DNA of 64,000 bases from Albugo candida (taxonomy: Eukaryota; Oomycota; Peronosporomycetes; Albuginales): contig JBDOQK010000005.1 in the NCBI GenBank assembly GCA_040437565.1, forward strand, positions 124,001 through 188,000, given 5' to 3'. The notes beneath the pieces are model-generated. The model saw nothing but the letters and a program-made list of their open reading frames with translations, searched no databases and was not told the origin of the DNA. Of this stretch, positions 46,101 through 57,575 are shown one piece after another (position 1 is the stretch's first letter; each line of letters opens with the position of its first letter). The translations under genes were made by a program, and so were the position numbers.

Positions 46101-48828
46101 ATCATCTAGCCGTCCATTTGTATGTCGATCCACTCCGTTATTGGTAGAGGATTCTCGTTTTGTGTGCGCTTGTTATTGAGAAATAGTTTGCGGTCTGAAA
46201 AACCACTGCCTTGTCGATTCTACGTACATATATGCTCAACTAGTACAACTTGGACTATCATAAATGCCGATACTTCTGTAGCAAACTTTTGTCGTCCTAA
46301 ACAAAGATGAACGGAATCCAAGCAATTACCTAAGACTCGGAATTAGTCTCCTAAACATCTGCATATCCTTTGCGCGATATTTGAGCCTTACAGCCTAGTT
46401 AAATGAGCTTCATATTTAATGCGCCTGGTAGATTCCGTCGCGAAGGGAAAGTATCGAAAGATTTTGTCCAGCATTGATGGGAGAAAAAGCGCAATAAAAT
46501 GTATGCAAGCAACCGCATGAGGGGTTCTCTTGTGAATTTTCACAATCATCGTCGTATATCGTCTATCTTGTTTAGGGTGACACATAATGCACCTTGACGA
46601 GCGGAAGAAGCTTATATGAAGATTATTGAGTTGATGCATTAACATTGAACATAAGAGATACCAACCATATACGGCAATGCATGGGAATTACAAGTAAGGC
46701 TAACTTGACAATGCTAGCACATGAACATAATGCAAAACCCAAAGCGCATCACCTTGCTGTCGTCCTGCTTTCTTGCAATGAGCTAGTTTGAATCCTTATT
46801 ACCAGCTTGCCGTTGACCTTTGACTCAACGACCAAGAGGTATGCCCGGTAAGTTTTATTAATTCAAAATTGTGGTATGGAAACGGCTGTAAAATAGTAGG
46901 ATGGATGTCGTAGTTAACTTCGGTATGTTATTGATGACTTGTATTGAAAAATGTTGAGGCTCCAGCGCTCAATCTCACTCATCCTGAAGTAACGTTGGCT
47001 GACAATTCCGATATAAAGCGCTCGCGTGGCATTCTTCGGTATTGGCAGTATTGAAGTAGATAAGTCCGTAAACGGAAATATAAGAGGACATTCCATCACG
47101 AGTATGCAGTCTAATTCGCGATGCTCTAATTTGAAAGCCTGCTTGTGGGCCGCATAACATCCTAGTCCGGTATACTTGTATTAATCTGGGCACTGATGAT
47201 TGCACCAAAATAGCGACGATCGGTTGAATGCAAACTCTCGTATCTCCTTGTGGTAGTTCCATTTTATTGCCTTCTCGTTCTTTGTACAATACGCTCCACT
47301 TGCACACTGCCTACATGGTAGAACACAGATGTATTTATGCCCAAAATGCGGTAGCGAATTGGCAAGGTAAGTGTATGTGTACTCTAACGAATGAAGTTAG
47401 AAATCATTAATATTCAAAGAAATGCAGCACCAAGAAGCGACGATCCTAGTTCATGGAGCAAAATATAGCTTTCATAATCCAGGACCGGGTGTCCCATACG
47501 TGGGGTCCTTTGACAGGACGTAGTATCGAAAAAAGGCTGGGAATATAATGATTCAACCTTGCGGTAGAAGCGTAGACTGTGAAGGGACTTGTGATACACG
47601 AGCTGGAAATTCATATTCATCAGAAGCTATTACTTTTGTAATGCTCTTATCCTTTGTGCACAAAAAGACATGCAACTGGTAGATATAGACCGTAAATCTC
47701 GGCTTCTATGAGCAGGCTACTACCTCACGCTGTTGTAATTCAATCATTGTAGAGCAATAATATGTATATAAATTGGCGCAGCCATCGAGAACATGACCAT
47801 GAATTTGTTGCATTGGGAGAAAATGAAATGAAAAATGAGAAGCATAAGACTACTCCGAATGTGTGTCTTATCTTATAAACCTTGAATCAACTGCATATAT
47901 CTAGAAATACCAAGATGGAGTTTAAGTTCTTGCATGCGTTTTTAGTCTCCATCTATACTGTTCATGAAGAGAATATTTTGCAGAAATATCCTACAAGCCA
48001 GAAATACTGGCTATTACTAACCTGGCCATCCCAACAAGCATTACAATGAAGTTGGCAGCCTTGCCTCAAATAATTTGCCTACGACGTAAAATCCGATCGT
48101 CTGATCACTGAGAATATTTTGGAAGTTGGGTCCTGCCACGAGTCAACAGTTGATCAAATACATTGTCATGCAATGCGCTGGAAAAGTTCAGCTTTATGTG
48201 ATATATTGCGCATATTTCAGTCTGATACGATAATTTAGGGGTTTGATTCCACAGCTACCAACGCTTCAGCTACACATCTTAGTCACGCACATCTCCTCGA
48301 GACTCACTATATTGGATGGTGAATAGAGTGATACATGGCTAGAATTTTTGGATATGTATGCTCCTCATAGCTATATTGACCAGCAAGGAGAAGCGCCAAA
48401 ACGACTCCCCAGCATGATCGCAATATTGTACGGTGAGACTGAAAGGAATACAGGCCTGTATATAGTGCTTCCGGCCCGGCAACCTTTCTGCGGCCGTCAT
48501 CTCTAAGGTAGCCAATGTTGCGTATGGAATGTAAAGTGCTTTTGCTATGCTATCTCCGATTTTGCAGTGCTTTTTCGTATGCATTCTTCAAATCATCACA
48601 GTAGACTTTCATTCCCGCGCAACTTCTCCATGTTTGATATGCATGTTTTTGCCAAGAACTACCTAGTAAATAGATGTCGCAGATTTGACACAAAGAAATT
48701 CAGATAAATTTGCTGCGTATCAGTATCCCAACTGTGTAGTATAGTGCTGTAAGAGGTGTGATCATTGCTATACTGCTTCACAAGTGGCATCAATTTCAGC
48801 ACGCAACATTGCGGATTATTTATCTCTC
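43176..48828. other. Long intergenic stretch without a recognised gene
   Basis: Only short, scattered open readings (largest under 110 codons) with no motif and no splice-compatible series. A gap lies at 45861-45960 with an artefactual flank repeat. By analogy with the cofactor D relic further right, some of this may be decayed genes, but I found no alignment to any gene in the window. Confidence 0.4.
45861..45960. other. Assembly gap (100 N) with duplicated flank
   Basis: 45718-45860 recurs at 45961-46103, on either side of the gap: a contig-overlap artefact. Confidence 0.9.
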
Positions 48829-51800
48829 CTATTGTTCTTCAGAACTATTTTCAAGATCAAGTAAATGATATAGCTCAAGCCTTCCTTCTCGTACTGCTGA
48901 TATCTGATATCCATTTGAATGTTAATGTAAATGCACTTCAATCTCAAAAACACGAGCTCAAGTACCTGCAGATCCCATCTAATCTCACTCAAAAGCTCCA
49001 TCGCTCGGTCAGACTGGCAGCAACGGTTAGTACAGCTCTCGGAATATGTGAGCACAAATGTTCACCTTGGCTTTGTCGACATTCAAGATGTCACTTTGGA
49101 TTAATACTTTTGCATAAAATTGTTCCGCAGTGTATTGTCGTATTTTCGGATACCGATGACCGAGAAATGTCACCAGCGAGTGCATGGCCTTGATTTCTAC
49201 TGGTCTTTCGCTCGGGAGTAAACCCAGGAGGACGTTTATTCCAGCAACTAATTTTGCATGTGAAGAGGTTTTTTTCAGGTTCTGTTGTATCGCTTTATAC
49301 AAACGATCTCCGAATGTGGAGACATCATCCGCACAAGCTCGCTTTGTCGACGTCATTTCTTCTGGGTGATTCAGAAAAAGCGCAGGATGAGCGATGTTGC
49401 TCGCGAGTATGATAGCGAGGGATTTCAGCAGTGCCACGATCACGCGATCTTCGCTGTAATGTTTTTGGAAGAGTGACAGCAAATGAAAACAAAAGCGGTT
49501 GATAATATCGTACTCCTTTGCTTTCACGTGTCGCTCGATCCACTCAAATAACGCTGATCTGGCAGCTTTGACTACGTTGTCTGTCAGTCCACCAACGCTG
49601 ATGATAAGTCCTGAAGCGACAGATTCGACATAGTTTGGTGAGTCCATCATCTGCACGACAAGTGGGAAAGTGTCATGTGCCATTGACCAATTTACCGACA
49701 AACTCTCAGGGAAAATCACATCTTGCAGCAGTAGTCGGTCTGGAATGCCACTAATTCGACTTTCCGATGCATGCAGCAGTGAGAAGAGTGTCGTTCCTGC
49801 CGCTGCGCGGACTCCATCAAGTTTTTCTGCGAATTGTTTTGCGATGGCATTGATCTACTGATAACAATGAATATGCGAAATGTTTGTGGATGCAAAATTC
49901 ACGTACAGTCTTAAGGGTCAAGTGCGGAGAAATTGTCATGGCTGATTGCTTTGCAACAATGTCCGATGGTGACATTTCACTTGTAGCGCCTTTTGAATGA
50001 GCTGTGCAAAGCTTCTTCTGTGATTTCTCCAAAGTTCGGTCAAAAGCAGACAGCTGAATGTCTTCGTTGCGTATGACACCAACTCCATTAGGTGGGAAGT
50101 AGTAAAATCCTGGTTGCGGGGTGGAGAACTGAACATGATACACTGCTGAATACACGAATGTACTATCGCAAGGGGTGTCGTCTTCTTCATTAGGAATGGC
50201 CACAACTCGCACCACTCTTCCATGGCCCATACCGTTGACAGACGCGAACGAGCCGATCACAGTTCCGCTTCTCAACACGTCGTATGTGTCTGTCGAGAGC
50301 AAAATATCTCGCAATCCTTGCATTGCCGCAATTCGAACCCACGACCCGACATCGCCACGTTCATCCACAGCGTAGTCATTCTCGACACACCCGATTAATG
50401 TCTCGATGATTTTGCTCGCATCACCTGCACTTAATTCAAGTTGGTAAATCCCTTTCCGACAGAAAATCTCGACCATTGCTGTGACGGCAGCCACACGCCC
50501 ATCTGCGTCCAAATCCTCGTCAGATTGAACGGACAAATCCGCAGCACGAACCAAAATTTCTACACAGCGGCTGACAATTGGCTGCAGCAAATCTGTCGGA
50601 GATGCTCCAATTGCTCGTATGTATCCTCGCCGTTTGGCGACATTCGGAGATAGAATTGTTTTCATTTCATTTGCGGTGATATTTTGTTCAGTATTTTGCA
50701 CACATTGTAACACTCCGTTGTCCAAAAATCTCGGAAGTAGGCGCTGGATATAGTCAACATGTTCCTTCTGTCCTTCTTGGATTACTCGAGATACGCAATT
50801 CATGCTGAAGCTGCGGTAAGCAGCGAGTGCAGCCGTCGAGACCGAGCTCGATGGATGCGTAAAACATTCTTCCAGAATGGATAGATACTGCTTCATCTGC
50901 ACAAAAGTGAAACTGAAGTGGGCTGTTGCCATTGCTCTTATCAAATTACATAAAGCTGCACGGATAAATTCTCCACCACGATCTCGAAAAAGTCGTCTTT
51001 CCTCAACATGAATGACGACTTGTTTCAACGTCTTCTGTAATTCGCCATCAATGAAGGAAGGGATCTGTGTTAGACAATAGACCATTTCAGAAATCGCAAG
51101 GATAGAACCGTGACGAGTGATCACTTCTTCTTTCGGAGAAATACTGCGTTGACATAAATTTGGAATGAGATGGTGCAATGCAAATGCAGGATCTAATGCC
51201 GTGATTCTCCCCATAGCTATAGCTGAAAGCTTCCGGATTTTGACATCCCAATGCGATAATTTGTAATTTGCTAAATGATCTAAAAATGCGTAGCGATATG
51301 CTGGAGACTCGGCAATGAAATAACCGACCGAACAGTACGCGTGGCGGATATTTGAAACAGCAAAATAATCGGCACGGGTCAGAATATCGATACCTTTTGG
51401 AAAGTTTGCATGACCTTGGCGCCCAATGCATTCCTGGAATGCAGCTGACGCAGCCCTACGACAATTGACTTCACGATCAAAAACACAATTGATAAGCATG
51501 GCAGAGGCAAGGATCTCCTTGATATAGGGCAGGAAAAGAGCTGGCTCGTAAGCACGGGCAAAACACCAGCAAGTATAGCAAGCTGCATCTCGTACATGAG
51601 CACCTATGCTGTGTGCGCCTCTTCGAACATCGTAACGCAATGCTTTTTCTGTACACTCAACTGCTTGCGGTAAGCGCTGTGGAAGCAGGAGACCGCGTCG
51701 AGCAAGTTCTGCCAAAGCAAGGCTTCCACCATGCCAAGCACCATCATTTTCGCTTGGATTAAATAATTCCAGCACTGAAACCACAATATCGTCGGCGTAG

Positions 51801-53314
51801 ATATACGGAAGGCGTGAGGTGATCCGGCCGATTCCTTTAGCAGAAGACCACCGGGTTACTGTATCTCGATCTCTCAGTCCACATAGTAAGATGTTAATAA
51901 TCTGTTCCATCCATACTATAACGTCATCATCCAGATCATCTATTTGAGATTCCCTTGGCTCTGGTGTGGAAGGTAAATCCTCTTTTTGTTTGTGGCAGAT
52001 TGTGTCTAGCCGTACATCTAGAGACCGTAATCCGCGTTGATATCGCCACGACATTACTTTTGGTGGAAGAAATAAGAGTCCTAGCCTTTGTACCAACTTG
52101 ATGCTCAATTTGAGCTGTAAAGTACTTCCAGCGATACGATTCGATGATTCTCTTGACTCAGTTATTTTTGCTAGGTTTGAGATGAATCGCAATACTGTCC
52201 CGAAGTAGACTGGGATAACCTGGATGTGCTTCGAGCGCGGAGCAAACTTTGCCAAATATGTGAGACATTGCATTATGCCAATGATTTTGAATTGATCAAT
52301 CTCGGTGTTAGATATACCATTTGAAAATGTGGTGTCGGGGCTTGTTTCTAGTGCGTCAGCTGCTTTCAGTAATTCTGCGTTTGCCCAGATCAGAAAGTCA
52401 AGCAAATGCGATTTCTCTGTATCTGGACGACTAAGTAATCTTGCCAAACATAAAGCTGCAGCTGCTTTGGTTACGCCAGGATCTGCGAGATATTCTTTAC
52501 ACAAAGTTTGTAATTTGACAACTAGAGATTGCTGTCCATTGTCATTTGCCCTCGTCTCTATTGATGATTTTTCTGCGCTAGCCACCACTGATGAGTCTAT
52601 AGTTTGAAGATCAAAGGGGACCAAGCAGAGCATTGATAGCCACAAAAGCAGTCCGTATCGAGTCTCCCAGGTACTATGAAATAAAAAGAATCCTAGTGCT
52701 TTTGATGGTGTTTTCACTGTATAATGGACGATCTATACCTGTGGCAATTCGGGTCTTGAGATTGTAAGAGCAATAGAGTCGGTTCAAAATCCTTCGCTGC
52801 ATGTGGAAATAATTTCAAGATGATTTTATATCCTCGCACTTTACACAAATGATATATAAGCTGAAAGATTCCATGCAGCTTATGATTGCAATAAACTTGG
52901 AAAGGGAAGGTGGATGTGCTTTTTCGAGTCAGAAGAAGCGTTGAACATTGCATGATTCTGGACACTTCTGAGATGAGTGGGTCCATTATGGCATTCAGAT
53001 AAGGATCAAGGAGCTGAGGCCTCTCCATATATCGATCCAGCTACATAGTATGCGTTTTGAATTACTTTCATTACGTTATGGAAGCAGATTGATAGAAGTA
53101 CAATTTCTCGTATGCGTTGGAAAGCTGTGGCCTCAGAGATATGTACACCAGCACAATCGTCAACGATCGTCGGGTCGAAGCAATCCGTAGTATTCTTCTC
53201 CTCTTTCATAGCATCTCCCGGCGTATACATCGAAACAATATCGTGCACAAGTTGTAGACAGAGCTCATGCTCCGCGAAATATGAATTCTCGCCAGCTAAT
53301 GATTTTGAATTCAT
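48829..53314 (-). CDS. Tubulin-specific chaperone (cofactor) D
   Basis: Six exons, about 53314-53102, 53045-52743, 52679-49911, 49857-49075, 49017-48981 and 48903-48829; product about 1,390 residues (longer than the ~1,190 of human TBCD). The start MNSKSLAGENSYFAEHELCL is the first ATG of its exon. The diagnostic N-terminal block LDRYMERPQLLDPYL, HLCKVRGYKIILKLFPH and TWETRYGLLLWLSMLCLVPF is typical of the family. HEAT-like repeats follow (RWSSAKGIGRITSRLP, DGAWHGGSLALAELARRGLL, AHVRDAACYTCWCFARAY). The extreme C-terminus, LLSEIRWDLQ joined to ISAVREGRLELYHLLDLENS, matches the conserved WD..AVR.....L ending. It binds beta-tubulin and, with cofactors C and E and ARL2, assembles alpha/beta dimers. 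The intron before that last part has a TACTAAC branch site. Confidence 0.93.
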
Positions 53315-53538
53315 GGCGTGAGGTACCGTGAAGGCTTTTTTACAGAACTGCGAGATCAAGTTATTGCGTCTACCATTCTATTTGGAAAAGAATTTCAATA
53401 AAGTTCCTACCCAGCGTATTCAGCCTACGCCGATAAATTGTCGAAAGTTATCCTCCGACATGTTCCGTTCTACCTGTAGACCAGCAGTTTAGAGATGTGC
53501 ATGTCATTCATAGTGCTCTTTCAGCTCAGTAATAGTGT

Positions 53539-53638
53539 NNNNNNNNNNNNNNNNNNNNNNNNNNNNNNNNNNNNNNNNNNNNNNNNNNNNNNNNNNNNNN
53601 NNNNNNNNNNNNNNNNNNNNNNNNNNNNNNNNNNNNNN
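53539..53638. other. Assembly gap (100 N) with duplicated flank
   Basis: 53213-53538 recurs at 53639-53964. The copy includes the start of cofactor D (ATG and about 33 codons), which must not be read as a second gene. Confidence 0.9.
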
Positions 53639-55457
53639 ATCTCCCGGCGTATACATCGAAACAATATCGTGCACAAGTTGTAGACAGAGCTCATGCTCCG
53701 CGAAATATGAATTCTCGCCAGCTAATGATTTTGAATTCATGGCGTGAGGTACCGTGAAGGCTTTTTTACAGAACTGCGAGATCAAGTTATTGCGTCTACC
53801 ATTCTATTTGGAAAAGAATTTCAATAAAGTTCCTACCCAGCGTATTCAGCCTACGCCGATAAATTGTCGAAAGTTATCCTCCGACATGTTCCGTTCTACC
53901 TGTAGACCAGCAGTTTAGAGATGTGCATGTCATTCATAGTGCTCTTTCAGCTCAGTAATAGTGTATGTAATTGACACTGCACAATTTCCAAGGATAGTGC
54001 AAGAGAATCAGGGAGCACTTAAATGAATATTCTCTAGCGCTTGTTTGCGCAATTTTTAAGCTTTCACCTTAGCTTAACACACATGGAGAATATATTTAAT
54101 TTTTACAGACTTCAAATAGGGTCACTGAATTGAAAGAAAACGGAGCGCGATGCACACTCTCTCAAAGATTTCCGTATCCCTTTAAAATGAGATACAATTC
54201 TGATGATGGTACAACAATTGCGTTACTCATGGAAACGCTTTTCGGATACGACGGTACTAGTGCGAGTGAAACACACCGAAGAGGTATGCATTATGGGTTA
54301 TAATTCCAATTCTTTGAGGAATCATGTTTCATGACCCTGTCCCTTTAGCACACTAATTTCTATGTTAACAACATGCGGATTTTTTTTGAGATCGAACGCT
54401 TCACTGATTCTTTAAATTTCTCTTGATTCACTATATCATATTCCGACATTCTAGCGTGCGTCAAGCTCGAGATCGATCATTGCGCGATGAGTTGTATTGC
54501 CTTCTATTATCTCCAGATAGGAATATCCCACTAGTTCCGCGCGATATATAGCGTAAAGAATTCTTGGTCGTTACGGTACTAAGGCAAGAGGGTTCGCCAA
54601 CGAAAATATTTGATTGCAATCTTTGCTTGCTTGAAATTTGAAATCTAGCAAAATCTAAATCTTTGCGAAGCTCAATCCATCCTGGTGCGGGCGAAAGTGC
54701 GCCATTGTATGAATGACATCACTTCTTTCAATCTTATGCATGAGCCTATTCTTGCCGCGATTCCTATTTAGAAAGTGCAAATTCTTTACGTTTTATGGAC
54801 GAATCTCCAATAATTTTTTATGTGCTGCAGATTGCCATAACCACATACAAGAAAAGTGTGTTCCCGACACTCGTGTAGCTTCACCACGCACCGGGCTCTA
54901 ATAAGTGCCTGTACAAAATGGGTGATTAATTTGGTACTTTATTTGACCTGATAGCAGCCACGAAAATCCTAGCAAAGAAAGGTGCTCTTGTTTGTGCCCT
55001 TTGCGTATAATCAATCTATCACCCTATATCGAGGTGATGCATACATTCATTCAGGATTATAACCAAAGAAAAAGACAACCTGAAGATATCAAGCGGAGGA
55101 AACCATAAATGCCCATGGGCTCTACGTCAGTGCAACCGTTTACAGCCTAAATCAGCTTGCAATAGGGCCTATAAGACTAACCATTGGGCGTGGGTACCGT
55201 CAACCGTACGCCGTAGACGTGAATATACTAGGCGACGACGTAGCTCAGCAGGGTGATTTGTGATTGGCAAGTCTCCATCAAACTGAGTCAATTACCATTC
55301 CTCTTAATCTCGCAGCGAGCTCGACACTCGTTTCAGCATCCTCTTAGGGCGATCGGCGATACTGCAATACGCGATATAGGAAGTTCGTACATAATGACAG
55401 TAAAAGTATCAACCTTTTTGAAGTATGCCATCGATAAATGTGGATGGCGCACCAAGT

Positions 55458-55551
55458 GATTCGGAAAGTAGACTCATGAACTCATTTCGTATCTCTCGAA
55501 GTCGCTTCTTCGAGGTATATGCAATGAGTGTATGAGTCTACTTTCCGAATC
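55458..55551. repeat. Strong inverted repeat with nested hairpin
   Basis: GATTCGGAAAGTAGACTCAT (55458-55477) is matched by ATGAGTCTACTTTCCGAATC (55532-55551), a perfect 20-bp stem. It continues with AACTCATT / AATGAGT, and the loop holds CTCGAAG-CGCTTCTTCGAG, a second small hairpin. The whole could fold as one long stem of about 94 nt. It could be a small-RNA precursor, a transcription terminator or a tiny mobile element end. No copy was noticed elsewhere in the window. Confidence 0.75.
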
Positions 55552-56099
55552 GCTCAGACCCACGCGTGACATTACGCAAGCTGGTAAGAATTGTAGGTGA
55601 TTTAGGAACACAAGGATCTCTTATGTTTACTAAAGACTACGTATCTAGGGGCCATATGTTTCCTATTATTATTCGCATTCACATCACGTATTTGAACCAC
55701 TCCCCTCCACGTGGCCTACGTGAACGACAGCTTGAGCTAGTACAGTCTTCAAGCAGATTCGTGTTTATAACCCTTTAAGGTTCATGGCAAACGGTGTCCA
55801 TACTACGGGCGAACACCCTTACCTGAGCTGGGCCAGCCCCCAACTAAACAATGGATTAATTGATAACGTATGGATCTAGGTAAAAGATTAAGGGAAAGAA
55901 ACATAGGGTACAACTTACAAGAACACGACAGATTAACATGAAGATGAATTATGAAATCAAGATTCTGCGGATATCGCTATATACTGTACAGAGCAACGGG
56001 CATTGGAGGATGGGAGGCTTTGCAGAAACGAAACTGCATTGGGAGGAAGTTATTCGAGGCCAAATTATAATAAGCATTTTTCATCTGCTTTGTAGACGC

Positions 56100-57440
56100 C
56101 TGCTTTCATTTTGTAATTTTAAGTCTCTTCACTTCTCCATGTGGACAATAATGTTTTGAACGGTAGTTCTCGATGAAGTGGTCATCAACCGAGTTGAACG
56201 GAATGCAGAAATTCACCTATATGCCTCAATTTGGAGCCGCTATCAAACATTCATGTTCATCCAACGAATTATCCTTCTCGACAGACTTTACAGATCTTTC
56301 GAAAAAATTTCTCAGATCAATTGTGATGATCCTGAGCTGAAAGATAATGTATTGGAACCGCGACGTTCTACTCATCGTCACCATGGCTGTCACACCACTA
56401 ATTCTCTGATTGAACGATGAATTGGCGATTGGGACGTTATTTGCTAGCAAATACCGACGGCCAGCAGAAGTACATCTTCCGGAGTGCTTCTATGTATTAT
56501 CGCACTTGGGCGACCTAGGTGTTAGCCTATTGCCATGATATTTGTGCTGATGTCTGGTTTGGAACGTCATCCCATCGTCTCGAAATGATTAGCTGGAGCT
56601 TATGGAGCATGTTTATTTTGTCCATTTTCTGACTTGTCATCCAAACTCCAAGTCACCGTGCGCTGAGTAATGGCTGCTCCTACCGATACTGACCTGATGC
56701 ATACGTGAGAGAAAATATCCAAGTAAGATCTCTCTAGACTGGATTGGGCAATATATCATTGCTCTTGTGATATCGCACAGCCCACGGATCAATTCTCGAC
56801 TACGACCTCAAAAAAGTCGTCTTTCCACAATGTAAATGCTCCATGTCTCTAACTCAGCATCAATAAATGAGGAAATCCAAGCCAGGCAGAATTTCTTGCC
56901 AGCAATTGCAAAAATGGAGCTGTGGCGAGTGATCTTCTACTTTCCAAGAGATGGAACGTTCTCAAAACCCAGGATTAATACATTACGAGGTAATGCAGTA
57001 AATTATGCTTGTCGACATGATTCAACTGCATAGCGATACGCTGGAGACTCGAGAGTATGATATCTGATCCAACAATAGCGCGACGTATATTTGATAAATG
57101 TAGTAATCGATACGGTTTGACTGTCAATACTTACAGTTTGCATATATCTCGCGTCCTATGAAGAATGAAGAGAAGTTCAGAGGCATAATCATGAGGTATG
57201 CAGAGGGAAGAGTATCTTCATATAAGAATGAAGAAGCGTTTCTTCATAAGCACGGAAATGAAGCAGCATGTTATTGAACCAATTCCTTCACTGCCCATCC
57301 TATAATCAGCAACGATCGTTTATCACGACACCATACTTCGTACCAGTGCTTTGGATAACTCTTAAATATGTTTCTATATCTTACACCATGGCGTTAGTAA
57401 GCATAGTCTCTCACATGTAGATCAATCATCCATCTGTGCC
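56100..57440 (-). pseudogene. Decayed collinear copy of the middle of cofactor D
   Basis: Plus-strand text here aligns in order with the plus-strand text of the cofactor D gene. Near 56770, GGATCAATTCTCGACTACGA then AAAAAAGTCGTCTTTCC corresponds to 50959-51000 (GGATAAATTCTCCACCACGA, then AAAAAGTCGTCTTTCC). Near 57030, TAGCGATACGCTGGAGACTC corresponds to 51292-51310 (TAGCGATATGCTGGAGACTC). Near 56595, CTGGAGCTTATGGAGCATGT corresponds to CTGGATATAGTCAACATGTT at 50744. Near 56250, TTCATGTTCATCCAACGAAT corresponds to 50358 (CACGTTCATCCACAGCGTAG). No open frame survives, and insertions and deletions are frequent. It covers roughly the part equivalent to 50.2-51.7 kb, in the same orientation as the live gene, so it is an old tandem duplicate that lost function. 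Confidence 0.8.
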
Positions 57441-57575
57441 TTGTGTAGTGACCATGAGACATTTTGCATATATATCGTACAGTCAATCAATCAGCTGCTG
57501 ATGGCGGTAGTACCGTGCCTGGTGATATTATATTAGAACATATATACAAAGCAAAAGTCTTCTGAGCAGCGTATA

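Larger units (their letters stand above)
53315..56099. other. Upstream of cofactor D: gap-linked copy, hairpin, no recognised gene
   Basis: 53639-53964 repeats the 5' exon and upstream DNA of cofactor D (artefact). Beyond it, 53965-56100 has short readings only, a strong inverted repeat at 55458-55551, and possibly very decayed 3' parts of the cofactor D relic that I could not align with confidence. Confidence 0.45.

Noticed and set aside
48765-49193. Plus-strand 142-codon ORF
   Set aside because: Antisense to the last exons of cofactor D, which have strong family support.
53639-53760. Second copy of the cofactor D start
   Set aside because: Created by the duplicated flank of the gap at 53539; not a second gene.
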